Source: Siphonodentalium dalli (taxonomy: Eukaryota > Mollusca > Scaphopoda > Gadilida > Siphonodentaliidae). Taken from it: 64,000 nt of DNA. Below the pieces are notes generated by a model, which saw nothing but the letters and a program-made list of their open reading frames with translations, was not told the DNA's origin and made no database searches. The DNA lies in assembly GCA_032622095.1 (NCBI GenBank), contig CP136064.1:219806205-219870204 (forward strand), written 5' to 3'. This document shows positions 22,501 to 33,789 of this stretch, piece by piece (positions within the stretch are counted from its first letter, which is position 1; the number at the start of each line of letters is the position of its first letter). The translations under genes were made by a program, and so were the position numbers.

Positions 22501-24190
22501 TGTTTGTTGGGTAATGGTAAGCACAGTGTGTAAGCATGTACTCGAGGATTTGCATTTCTTCTGCTTTAAGCTACGACTTTCTTCTGATTGCATCACCTTT
22601 GACCAAAAATACTGTGCACATGCATACAAAATCTGTTAATAACAGTGGTTAAATGTCGATAAACGAATACGTCAATCTAACCACGTGACTAACCAATTAT
22701 ATCTAAATTTCAAATGCATATTTATACAAATAAACGCCACAGATAACCTTAACTAAATTCAGGAACAAATGACTTCCCAGTGCAAAACGTGTATATCCCC
22801 TCTGTTTTATATAAAACTTGGTTGTGGTTGACGCAAGGAACTTAGTAAAATATGCAAACTAATTGGTCTATTAGCTAGTAGCTTTCCTGCTTGTACGACA
22901 ATAGTTTGTGGTGAAACACTAATGACATATTCCATTGAGCACTTACTAAATTTATTATCATACTCATCGATCTGAATCAATTGGGTCACTATTGAGTGGA
23001 GAACATCTAGTTATATCACGACAAGTGATATCATGTGCATTCTATGTTAAGAGGATATGATGCGGTAGAACCCGGGGTGGGACTTAAATTATCCATCCTT
23101 GCTTGTCTTAAACTATTTATAACGGCTCTGAGTCTGATCAGGCAGGGCCTATATAACTAAGCGTATCTTTAAAAGTCTTCTATGCATTTATTGCGTCCTC
23201 GACAATGCAAACGGAACACACCCCCAACGTAACATTGCAAGACACATATGGACGACGACATCACAATACATCTAGACTTTGACATCCAACAACACCAAAC
23301 ATCACATGCATCACATCACATCACACGATCCGACGAACTTACATGTAGACAACGTAAGTGTATGTTGACATTGAGAGTGTTGACCCTGGCAAACAAATAC
23401 ACAAGTTACAGTTGTTGCTTGACTATATAGGTATACATTTGAACAATTTGTTATGTGTCATTAACCACCTTACATATTGTCGATATGACATCTAATTTGA
23501 CACAATCATAACGATGACGACATAGTTTGAAACAAAACCTATTTACTTGTATAAATGGGAAATTATGAACGCAGCATACAATTTCTACATCCCTACACTA
23601 TTGGGCAAATATATTTAAACAAACGTGACCAACTCTAATGTCACAAACAAAGTCTTAAGATATTATTAAAAACATAATATTAAATGGGTAACACCAAATA
23701 ACAAGTATCACATAGACACAGTCATACCATCCTAGGGAAGAATATGTCATTATGCCAGTGCGCAGTATTCAGTACCAAACATACTGGGCTATAGACTTGA
23801 GACCTTGGTTCAATCTAGGCCAATTAAACGGAATCGGTATTGCAACATACATGTATATATTCATGTATATTTTCATTTTCCTACCAAAAGGGTGTTATTA
23901 AGGCTGCTGAACAATAGAAAAGTACCCAATCCGACCCTGTGTATTGGATTTTTCGTAAGCCCCCCCCCCCCTCCCCTGCCGGTGACGTTCAACTAGTGAA
24001 CTCACTGTATGTTTATCGAGTCAGTTTTATGTATATATGTATGGCATTCACGACACCAATTATGTTATTTTTGGTTAACACAATATCAATACCGCGCGCA
24101 TAACGCGTTTCATTGATATGGTCAGGGACGTGGCTAGAGGGCCTCCGTTTCCTACTGCACCCCCTGAACCAGATAAATCTCAACACCAAT
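22501..24190. other. no gene seen
   Basis: AT-rich. Contains a CATCACATCACATCACA simple tract (23,297-23,326) and a poly-C run (23,960-23,973). No frame resembles a known family. Confidence 0.5.
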
Positions 24191-24199
24191 GCTTGCACC

Positions 24200-24408
24200 A
24201 TTCCATTTACACCCCACAACATTCCATTTACATCCCACAACATTTCATTTACACCCCACAACATTCCATTTAACCCCACAACATTCCATTTACACCCCAC
24301 AACATCCCATTACACCCCACAACATTCCATTTACACCCCACAATATTCCATTTACACCCCACAACATTCCATTTACACCCCACAATATTCCATTTACACC
24401 CCACAACT
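24200..24408 (+). repeat. 21 bp minisatellite
   Basis: About ten head-to-tail copies of CATTTACACCCCACAACATTC with small length variants (some lack TT or one C; some read CAATATTC). The open frames across it on both strands are repeat artefacts. Confidence 0.9.
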
Positions 24409-24471
24409 TGGGTTCGAACTTTCCAACTGGTACCTCAAACTTTCGAACTATTGGAACTTTCGAACCTGGCA

Positions 24472-24735
24472 CCTCCCTATAAGGTTGGCAATGTACAAAT
24501 GAAGGTTATTCATCCTGGCATCTCCCTATAAGGTTGGAAATGTACAAATGAAGGCTATTCATACCGCACTCCCTATAAGGTTGGAAATGTACAAATGAAG
24601 GCTATTCATACCGCACTCCCTATAAGGTTGGAAATGTACAAATGAAGGCTATTCATTCTGGCACCTCCATATAAGGTTGGAAATGTACAAATGAAGGCTA
24701 TTCAGACCGAAATTATGAAGGCTATTCAGACCGAA
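24472..24735 (+). repeat. ~48 bp tandem repeat
   Basis: About five copies of a unit made of CTCCCTATAAGGTTGGAAAT, GTACAAATGAAGGCTATTCA and a short variable TACCGCA/TCTGGCAC linker. The array decays at about 24,700 into GAAGGCTATTCAGACCGAAA doublets. Confidence 0.85.
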
Positions 24736-24835
24736 ATTTTGACAAAGAGTCGAAAAAATTGATCTGAAAACGATATATTCCCCATTAATTACTGATTGGA
24801 AATGCAAACAAAAACTATATCAAAGCACCACTGGG

Positions 24836-24985
24836 ATCGACGTATCCATCGGTCGTTTTTTTCCAAGTACCACCAGGCAGTGGAACAAACTGTCCCAGGA
24901 AACATGCACACCAGAAATGGACACGAAGGGTTTCAGACACGAAAAAGAACAAGTAATTCCGGAGCTGTATTTAACTGTATAATAC
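24836..24985 (+). mobile_element. LINE reverse-transcriptase C-terminal fragment
   Basis: The frame containing the codons from 24,854 reads RFFPSTTRQWNKLSQE, a diverged form of the SFFPRTIRDWNxLP signature near the C-terminus of LINE ORF2 proteins. A short 3' tail with GCGAAGAAGAAGAAGAA follows at 25,048. This is a remnant; no intact RT domain is present. Confidence 0.65.
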
Positions 24986-25372
24986 ATACATTATATTAAC
25001 TGTTTTTATCATGCATGCGCCAGACTATGATAAGATATTTGCCTTATGCGAAGAAGAAGAAGAAACAACGAGAACAATTCAATCTACATGTGGTGTAGAA
25101 TTTCCAACTAATGTTGTGTCAGGCATGACATTTCCAACTGTTGAAAATGTTTACCAGTTATGGTGACACACCCAAACATCATGCATATTGATTCGGTGAG
25201 TTTCTTTCCACAGGCAAATTCCGGTGAGTTTGGTACACAACGGACGTTGATTTGGATTGCCGATTTAAGCGTTAATTGTGGTGACACTCTAAAATATTTA
25301 CAGAACTGGTACTATTTTCATAGCAGTCTGTCAACGGAAGTAACATTTGAGGTAACTCATTATCATATGACA

Positions 25373-25565
25373 AGGCTTTCCTTCTACAAAAGAGAGCTGC
25401 CAGAACAATAAGCTACACAAAATATAACAGCCACACTGAACCATTATTGAAAAAAGATACATTTTGAAATTCAGAGATCTGCATACCCGTCATCTTAGCC
25501 TGTTTATGTATGACTGGACACATCTTAACATACCGGCATCATTCCTAACAGTAACTAGAATGCAC
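25373..25565 (+). mobile_element. second LINE ORF2 fragment
   Basis: One frame reads FLLQKRAARTISYTKYNSHT then EPLLKKDTF and a stop. A shifted frame continues ILKFRDLHTRHLSLFMYDW. This is the region of LINE ORF2 (jockey/CR1-like) just after the polymerase domain (LQKRAIRxI ... HTxPLFKxLxIL). It lies upstream of the fragment type at 24,836 in a normal ORF2, so these are two separate or rearranged insertions. It carries a frameshift and stop. Confidence 0.7.
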
Positions 25566-27585
25566 TCAGAGAGATGCCAACGTGCGCAAAAATGTAATAA
25601 ACAATAATTTAAAAAATAATTTCACTCTATTTTACTTAATTTATTTAATTTAATTTAATGTTAGCAAAAAAAGACAATTACCATTTCTCAATTCATCACA
25701 GATAAAAGGCAAATTACTATATTAATCATTTAAGTAATTAAAACCAATTCCATGTTGCCGAAAGGATGAGACTTTAATATCGATTCACATTTTTTTCAGC
25801 GGCATATTTTCATTTTCCGATAGTCAAAGTTGACCAAAGGAGCAATTATAAGAAATAATTAAAACCATTTGTGTAAATATTGATAGCAGCCAATATGCAA
25901 CAATAAATATCAATAATTAATCAATAACGATCATTTTATGTAATAATAAACTCTTCAAACGGTGTTTGTGTCAACAAATGCGTTTTGTGTTGTGGTACGT
26001 CATTCGTAGTATTTGACCCGGAACTCGGCTGAAGGTTATGCTATTCAGCCTACTGCGTCGAATTACGAAATCGCGTTTTGAATGTCTCTCTTTTCCCGCA
26101 CGATAAAAAGAGGTCTTCGCACGAACCAAAAATGATAAAACTTCCCAATTATAAGTAAAAATACCCAAATAAAGGAGTCTATGTAGGTCCCGAAGGAGTC
26201 TATAGACTCTTTGATGTAGAGTTATGATGGAGAAAATGTAGGTTGATCTATTTTTGTCATAACTCTGACGTATTTTGACATGGGGGAAAAATCGAAATCG
26301 AGGCTCACTACGTGCATGCCAGTTTTAAATATAGAAACAGGGAATCCCGACAAATGGCGATATCGGCGACAAACAAATAATCGAAAACAACACCGTCATA
26401 AAATAAACAGCAAAAACGCGGCACAGTAAAAATGTCAGAACGACACGAGGATTTTGGTGACGTCATGGATTGAAACGGAGTAGGGTGACACCAACGTACG
26501 TATCTGTCTGATCGCCATACTGCTGCGCGAGCGCACGTAATTACCAATAAGGTACGATCAGACGCCAAACAAGGACAAATAAGGGAAATAGATCATAAAC
26601 TAAATTCTCGAAGTTGTTTTCCCAAACATTCATTTCCAAGATTATGGAATGAAACTGACAAAAAAACTTAAACTCAGTTGAAAGCCGACAACACTTTAAA
26701 GATCAAACAAAGACAAATGTTCTCAAAACTTAAGATGTCAACATTACTTTAAATGTAAAACCATTCTTGCCGAGAATGTTTTCCTCACAAACGCTCACAA
26801 TTATTAACTGACTTATACTTAACTCCAGAGTATATAAATTCAGAAGCAACCCCGACCCTGCCGCGACTGCTAACTGCCCTGAAACATCGCCCTGATGGGA
26901 CCTTACTGACAAGATGTTTATACCATATGCATCGCCAGCTTTACTTAAGGGTCCACCTTAATATTGGATAGTGTTCTCTAATTGTCGTACACACGCCTAC
27001 ATAACCATGATTGTATATAATTATCAATCAATATTTATTCAGAACAAGTCCTTTCGGGCTTTTGTTCCATATACGTGTATATGAACAGAAACCAATATGT
27101 TGCTGATATAAATTCTAGTATTCCATTATTAGCGCCTCAAGATTATGCCATTAATAAACTATTTATTCAATTGAAACCAGCTTATCCCATAACTCTCGCA
27201 ATAATTGCACCTGATTTTTTAAAATTATTATTTAAACTTTGTTGTAATTTTAATTGTTGTGTGAATAAAACATCTATCATCTGTCAAGTCGGATATATCA
27301 GAGGTGCTTTCACACCAAGAATACTTCTATAACATCCCTATAATAGTTGGAATTAAAAAGTTTATATAATAACCGAAAAACAATCCAATCAATTTCATGC
27401 TACGGTATCACAATGGCTATAAAATCACATAGAAACGGTTTTTGTTTTTCGATGAATTTGACGAGCATGTGTCGATTGTATTTCTGAAATAATCCGAATC
27501 CTTGTTTGAACAAGAAAATCCCAATATTAGGTTGCCATTCGTTTCTACACATTCCGCTCAAATACAGAGCAGAGAACATCGGGTC
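25566..27585. other. no gene seen
   Basis: About 2 kb of AT-rich sequence with short overlapping frames and no recognised domain. A small AAGGAGTCTAT duplication lies at 26,174-26,204. Confidence 0.5.
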
Positions 27586-27725
27586 AATATGACTAACTTA
27601 GGGTAAGTCACAAGCATTTGGAGTCACTTTGACTAACTCACACCTTTTAGCGTGTCACTACGACTAACTCTGGTGTTAGTCATATATAGTGACTAAGTTA
27701 CACCAAGGATAACCCTAATTGCAAC
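27586..27725. repeat. TGACTAAC / GTTAGTCA motif cluster
   Basis: At least six spaced occurrences of TGACTAA, GTCACT or TTAGTCA in 140 bases, in both orientations. The same kind of cluster recurs at 29,470-29,695. Confidence 0.55.
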
Positions 27726-29469
27726 ATTGCCTAAAAGATGGATTATCTCTTTAAATAAAAATTTGAAATAGTTGCGTGGGTATAAAATAATAAATATGAA
27801 CTGAAGACCCCTGTCCGGAAAGGCTTCTATTAATTAATATTGCTTTTATTTCGAATATTTTATTGGGTCCGTTTATATGTCGATTTTTAGAACGGACCAT
27901 TCGGGTGATACCATATAGCTGCAGAGAGCATTAGGCTGTTCCTATGGCTACGTACCGAACGTCAAATGTCCCAGGTCGATTGGTTGTATTGTTTTATTCC
28001 ATAGTTACAAGCAATAATGAGTATAATTAACGTTTATTTGTGACAAAATTACACCATAAAAGTTCTGGTCTCTGTTAACAGTAACCACTATTGTTCGTTA
28101 TCTAAATAACCACACCGTTTTAGACCAGAAAATATTCGAAATAAAATGAATATTATTCGATAGAAGAATTTCCGGACAAGCGTCTTCGATTCAAATCTAA
28201 TATTTTACACCTCGGTAACTATATAATACATATTTACAAAGAGATAACCAACATTTAAAGTATGCTTAGTATTCATTGCTAGATATTCAATTTCCATTGC
28301 ATCGCAGTTCTATTGGACCTATAATTGTACGATTGTGATGGGATGATATAATGGCATAGCTATTAGAAATTCCCACATCAAAACTCCCACATCAACGGCT
28401 ACACTATTTGGATACTAAAAGTTCTTATTCAATGACACCACAGACAATTCGGACAAATTAACTAGTTAAACAGACCTATATGGTTATACCTCTCGCAGTC
28501 TGATATATATCCAGACTCCGTCTCATTACTTTCATTTACGTCTGACGACACTCGCATGGAATCTGATTTCAGAGATGAAGGGGAAATTCCATTTTTTGTG
28601 TAAACTCATTAATATTCACAATGCAGTGTTTATCATTGAGATACACACATAGATATACACACGTGTGCCCGAGGTCGTGTAAACATTTAAGAGTTGTCAC
28701 TCTTCTTCCGTGGAATAAAATGCTATCAAGGTTAATTGCTTCACTGTACATGCAGAATACAAGTTTAGCAATTCAGATGCTATATAATAAAGACCAATGT
28801 AATGAAAATATAGCAATAAGCCCGCTATATAAATTTTATTGAGCTGTACCGCGGTCATGTTGCGTCATCTCCTTGTTTACAAAGTTGTAATAATCCTTAT
28901 TTGGCACGTGACGTAATATCTGTACGTCAGGAGGAAATAGTATTTTTTTGAATATCTTTGCAAATACAATTCTGTCATGTATACTTCTTCTGTCTGAACA
29001 TTTCCCAATTATGAATGAACGTAGGTTAGTTTTGATTTGGAACATACGACGTTTAGTCAGTTAAGATACGCGACTCTAACGTGTAATTTATACGATAACT
29101 TCATGATATTACAGTCATATGCTGCGGGTGTGGCTTGTATGAATAAGTGAATATTAATTGAATTTGAAAGAAGCTATTCATAGGTCATTCAATGCATCGC
29201 TGGCTGCTTATAGGCTAGATTTCTCTCGTTTGAAATAATTTTAACCATGAGAGTCTTCAGACCGTAAGTTGATTGAAATGAAACACGGTCTGAGTTTTGT
29301 TAGACTGTACCTCTCGCAGACCAGTATTGATATATGTCTTTTAGAGAATGGATTTAAAGTATGACCTGCTTTCAATTCGGTCTGATTGATTCTGGATAAT
29401 ATATCACCTGCTTGAGTATTGAAATTATATATATGGACACAATTTCGACCAAATTACATTTTCACATTT
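27726..29469. other. no gene seen
   Basis: AT-rich sequence without a supported frame. The short antiparallel frames at 28,569-28,842 are compositional. Confidence 0.5.
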
Positions 29470-29695
29470 CCAGTGACAGTTAGTCAGTATGAGTCAACCC
29501 TGGTCATTTTGACTAACACAATTGTAGTCTAACGGCCTAATTGGTCGCTTTGACAAACAATTATTAGTCAGTATGACTAACAACACCCTAATCATTTTGT
29601 CTAATTACTTGACTCAGTTATTATGACTAATTTACGTTTGTCACAGTGTGGACAAACATTTTACCAACCTAAGTTAGTCATATTAACTAACGTTT
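29470..29695. repeat. TTAGTCA-TGACTAA short-palindrome cluster
   Basis: Includes GTTAGTCAGTATGA, TTAGTCAGTATGACTAACAA, TTATGACTAATTTACG and AAGTTAGTCATATTAACTAA. The short palindromes TTAGTCA-N3-TGACTAA repeat at irregular spacing. Confidence 0.6.
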
Positions 29696-29804
29696 TGTCT
29701 TCAGTGAATTTTGACAATAACAAGTATCATTACAATGGATACATTTTAATGAGATACTCAGAATGCTATTCATCTAAGTCTAGCAATTTGCAAGTAGTGG
29801 TGAG

Positions 29805-32800
29805 ATGCAGTTAATAATAGTGCTTGTATACATGTCCGGATCTCTTCTTGCTTCGGACCTAACGTTCCAAGTCACTGTGTTTTCCGTGGTGGTCATCATG
29901 ACCGGATCCCTTCTTGCTTCGGACCTCACGTTCCAAGTCACTGTGTTTTCCGTGGTGTTCATCATGGCCGGATCCCTTCTTGCTTCGGACCTCACGTTCC
30001 AAGTCGCTGTGTTTTCCGTGGTGTTCATCATGGCCGGATCCCTTCTTACTTCGGACATCACGTTCCAAGTCGCTGTGTTTTCCGTGGTGTTCATCATGGC
30101 CGGATCCCTTCTTACTTCGGACATCTCGTTCCAAGTCGCTGTGTTTTCCGTGGTGATCATCATGATAATCGTGGCCGGAACTCTTCTTGCTTCTGACCTC
30201 ACGCTCCAAATCACTGTGTTTTCCGTGGTGATCATCATGGTCATCATAACCGGAACTCTTCTTGCTTCTGATATCACGCTCCAAGTCACTGTGTTTTCCG
30301 TCGTGATCATCATGGTCATCATGGCCGGAACTCTTCTTGCTTCTGACCTCACGCTCCAAATCACTGTGTTTTCCGTGGTGATCATCATGGTCATCATGAC
30401 CGGAACTCTTCTTGCTTCTGACCTCACGTTCCAAATCACTGTGTTTTCCGTGGTGATCATCATGGTCATCATGGCCGGAACCCTTCTTGCTTCTGACCTC
30501 ACGCTCCAAATCACTGTGTTTTCCGTGGCGATCATCATGGTCATCATGGCCGGAATCTTTCTTGCTTCTGACCTCACGTTTGAAATCACTGTGTTTTCCG
30601 TGATGATCATCATGGTCATCATGACCGGAACTCTTCTTGCTTCTGATCTCACGCTCCAAATCACTGTGTTTTCCGTGGTGATCATCATGGCCGGAACTCT
30701 TCTTGCTTCTGACCTCACGCTCCAAATCACTGTGTTTTCCGTGGTGATCATCATGGCCGGAACCCTTCTTGCTTCTAACCTCACGTTCCAAATCACTGTG
30801 TTTTCCGTGGTGATCATCATGGTCATCATGACCGGAAGTCTTCTTGCTTCTGACCTCACGCTCCAAATCACTGTGTTTTCCGTGGTGATCATCATGGCCG
30901 GAACTCTTCTTGCTTCTGACCTCACGTTCCAAATCACTGTGTTTTCCGTGGTGATCACCATGGTCATCATGGCCGGAACCCTTCTTGCTTCTGACCTCAC
31001 GCTCCAAATTACTGTGTTTTCCGTGGTGATCATCATGGTCATCATGGCCGGAACTCTTCTTGCTTCTGATCTCAGGCTCCAAGTCGCTGTGTTTTCCGTC
31101 GTGATCATCATGGTCATCATGGCCGGATCCCTTCTTGCTTCTGACCTCACGTTCCAAATCACTGTGTTTTCCGTGGTGATCATCATGGCCGGAACTCTTC
31201 TTGCTTCGGACCTCAAGTTCCAAGTCGCTGTGTTTTCCGTGGTGATCATCATGGTCATCATGGCCGGAACTCTTCTGGCTTCGGACCTCAAGTTCCAAGT
31301 CACTGTGTTTTCCGTGGTGATCATCATGGTCATCGTGGCCCGAACTCTTCTTGCTTCTGACCTCACGTTCCAAATCACTGTGTTTTCCGTGGTGATCAGC
31401 ATGGTCATCATGGCCGGAACTCTTCTTGCTTCTGATCTCAGGCTTCAAGTCGCTGTGTTTTCCGTCGTGATCATCATGGTCATCATGGCCGGATCCCTTC
31501 TTGCTTCTGACCTCACGCTCCAAATCACTGTGTTTTCCGTTGTGATCATCATGGCCGGATCCCTTCTTACTTCGGACATCACGTTCCAAGTCGCTGTGTT
31601 TTCCGTGGTGATCATCGTGATCATCGTGGCCGGAACTCTTCTTGCTTCTGACCTCACGTTCCAAATCACTGTGTTTTCCGTGGTGATCATCATGGTCATC
31701 ATGACCGGAACCCTTCTTGCTTCTGATATCACGCTCCAAGTCGCTGTGTTTTCCGTGGTGATCATCATGGTCATCATGGCCGGAACTCTTCTTGCTTCTG
31801 ATCTCACGCTCCAAGTCGCTGTGTTTTCCGTCGTGATCATCATGGTCATCATGGCCGGATCCCTTCTTGCTTCTGACCTCACGCTCCAAATCACTGTGTT
31901 TTCCGTCGTGATCATCATAGCCGGATCCCTTCTTACTTCGGACATCACGTTCCAAGTCGCTGTGATTTCCGTGGTGATCATCGTGATCATCGTGGCCGGA
32001 ACTCTTCTTGCTTCTGACCTCACGTTCCAAATCACTGTGTTTTCCGTGGTGATCATCATGGTCATCATGACCGGAACCCTTCTTGCTTCTGACCTCACGT
32101 TCCAAATCACTGTGTTTTCCGTGGTGATCATCATGGTCGTCATGACCGGAACCCTTCTTGCTTCTGATATCACGCCATAAGTCGCTGTGTTTTCCGTCGT
32201 GATCATCATGGTCATCATGGCCGGAACTCTTCTTGCTTCTGACCTCACGCTCCAAATCACTGTGTTTTCCGTGGTGATCATCATGGTCATCATGACCGGA
32301 ACCCTTCTTGCTTCTGATATCACGCTCCAAGTCGCTGTGTTTTCCGTGGTGATCATCATGGTCATCATAACAGGAACTCTTCTTGCTTCTGACCTCACGC
32401 TCCAAATCACTGTGTTTTCCGTGGTGATCATCATGGCCGGAACTCTTCTTGCTTCTGACCTCACGTTCCAAATCACTGTGTTTTCCGTGGTGATCATCAT
32501 GGTCATCGTGGCCGAAACTCTTCTTGCTTCTGACATCACGTTCCAAATCACTGTGTTTTCCGTGGTGATCATCATGGTCATCATGGCCGGAACCCTTCTT
32601 GCTTCTGACCTCACGTTCCAAATCACTGTGTTTTCCGTGGTGATCATCATGGCCGGAACTCTTCTTGCTTCGGACCTCAAGTTCCAAGTCGCTGGGTTTT
32701 CCGTGGTGATCATCATGGTCATCGTGGCCCGAACTCTTCTTGCGTCTGACCTCACGTTCCAAATCACTGTGTTTTCCGTGGTGATCATCATGGTCATCAT

Positions 32801-33770
32801 GGCCGGAAGTCTTCTTGCTTCTGACCTCACGTTCCAAATCACTGTGTTTTCCGTGGTGATCATCATGGTCATCATGGCCGGAACCCTTCTTGCTTCTGAC
32901 CTCACGTTCCAAATCACTGTGTTTTCCGTCGTGATCATCATGGTCATCATGGCCGGATCCCTTCTTGCTTCTGACCTCACCCTCCAAATCACTGTGTTTT
33001 CCGTGGTGATCATCATGGCCGGATCCCTTCTTACTTCGGACATCACGTTCCAAGTCGCTGTGATTTCCGTGGTGATCATCATGATCATCGTGGCCAGAAC
33101 TCTTCTTGCTTCTAACCTCACGTTCCAAATCACTGTGTTTTCCGTGGTGATCATCATGGTCATCATAACCGAAACTCTTCTTGCTTCTTATCTCACGTTC
33201 CAAATCACTGTGTTTTCCGTGGTGATCATCATGGTCATCATGGCCGGAACCCTTCTTGCTTCTGACCTCACGTTCCAAATCACTGTGTTTTCCGTCGTGA
33301 TCATCATGGTCATCATGGCTTGATCCCTTCTTGCTTCTGACCTCACGCTCCAAATCACTGTGTTTTCCGTGGTGATCATCATGGCCGGATCCCTTCTTAC
33401 TTCGGACATCACGTTCCAAGTCGCTGTGTTTTCCGTGGTGATCATCATGATCATCGTGGCCAGAACTCTTCTTGCTTCTAACCTCACGTTCCAAATCATT
33501 GTGTTTTCCGTGGTGATCATCATGGTCATCATAACCGAAACTCTTCTTGCTTCTTATCTCACGTTCCAAATCGCTGTGTTTTCCGTGGTGATCATCATGG
33601 TCATCATGGCCGGAACCCTTCTTGCTTCTGACCTCACGTTCCAAATCACTGTGTTTTCCGTCGTGATCATCATGGTCATCATGGCCGGATCCCTTCTTGC
33701 TTCTGACCTCACGCTCCAAATCACTGTGTTTTCCGTGGTGATCATCATGGCCGATCCCTTCTTACTTCGG
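29805..33770 (-). repeat. 75/66 bp tandem array with a 366 bp higher-order period
   Basis: About 52 units of 75 bases, with shorter 66-base units lacking one GATGATCAT-type segment. Since both lengths are multiples of three, all frames stay open for long stretches. Marker variants (ACTTCGGACATCACGTTCC, GATCATCGTGGCC) recur exactly 366 bases apart, for example 31,551 to 31,917 and 33,016 to 33,382, which equals one 66-base plus four 75-base units. The array therefore grew by block duplication as well as single-unit steps. Confidence 0.9.
29859..33757 (-). CDS. Asp/His/Lys/Arg-rich tandem-repeat protein (partial or putative exon)
   Basis: The minus-strand frame is open for about 1,290 codons and ends at a TAG in the last unit (29,859-29,861), created from a GAG codon. 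Each 25-residue unit is DLEREVRSKK + GSG or SSG + HDDHDDHHGKHS; short units lack one DDH triplet. Differences between units in this frame are largely synonymous (AGT/AGC, GAT/GAC, GAG/GAA, AGA/CGA) or conservative (E/D, V/I, G/S), which favours this frame over the five others. No in-frame ATG opens it: a TAA lies just upstream at about 33,758, after a one-base loss in the outermost unit, so a spliced upstream exon would be needed. The composition suggests metal or mineral binding, but I recognise no family. A non-coding minisatellite remains possible. Confidence 0.4.
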
Positions 33771-33789
33771 ACTTGTACCTATCGCCATT

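Noticed and set aside
24200-24735. CRISPR-like regular repeats
   Set aside because: Repeats are head to tail without unique spacers and the DNA is eukaryotic; these are minisatellites.
29805-32180. 791-codon plus-strand ORF with membrane-like repeats
   Set aside because: All frames of a 3n-length tandem array stay open. In this frame the inter-unit changes are mostly amino-acid changing (CTC/TTC, ATC/GTC, ACT/GCT), whereas in the minus-strand D/H frame they are mostly silent.
31445-33166. Minus-strand MMTMMITTENTVIW-type repeat frames
   Set aside because: These are the out-of-phase shadow of the same array, opened by the same 3n periodicity. Composition and substitution pattern do not support them.
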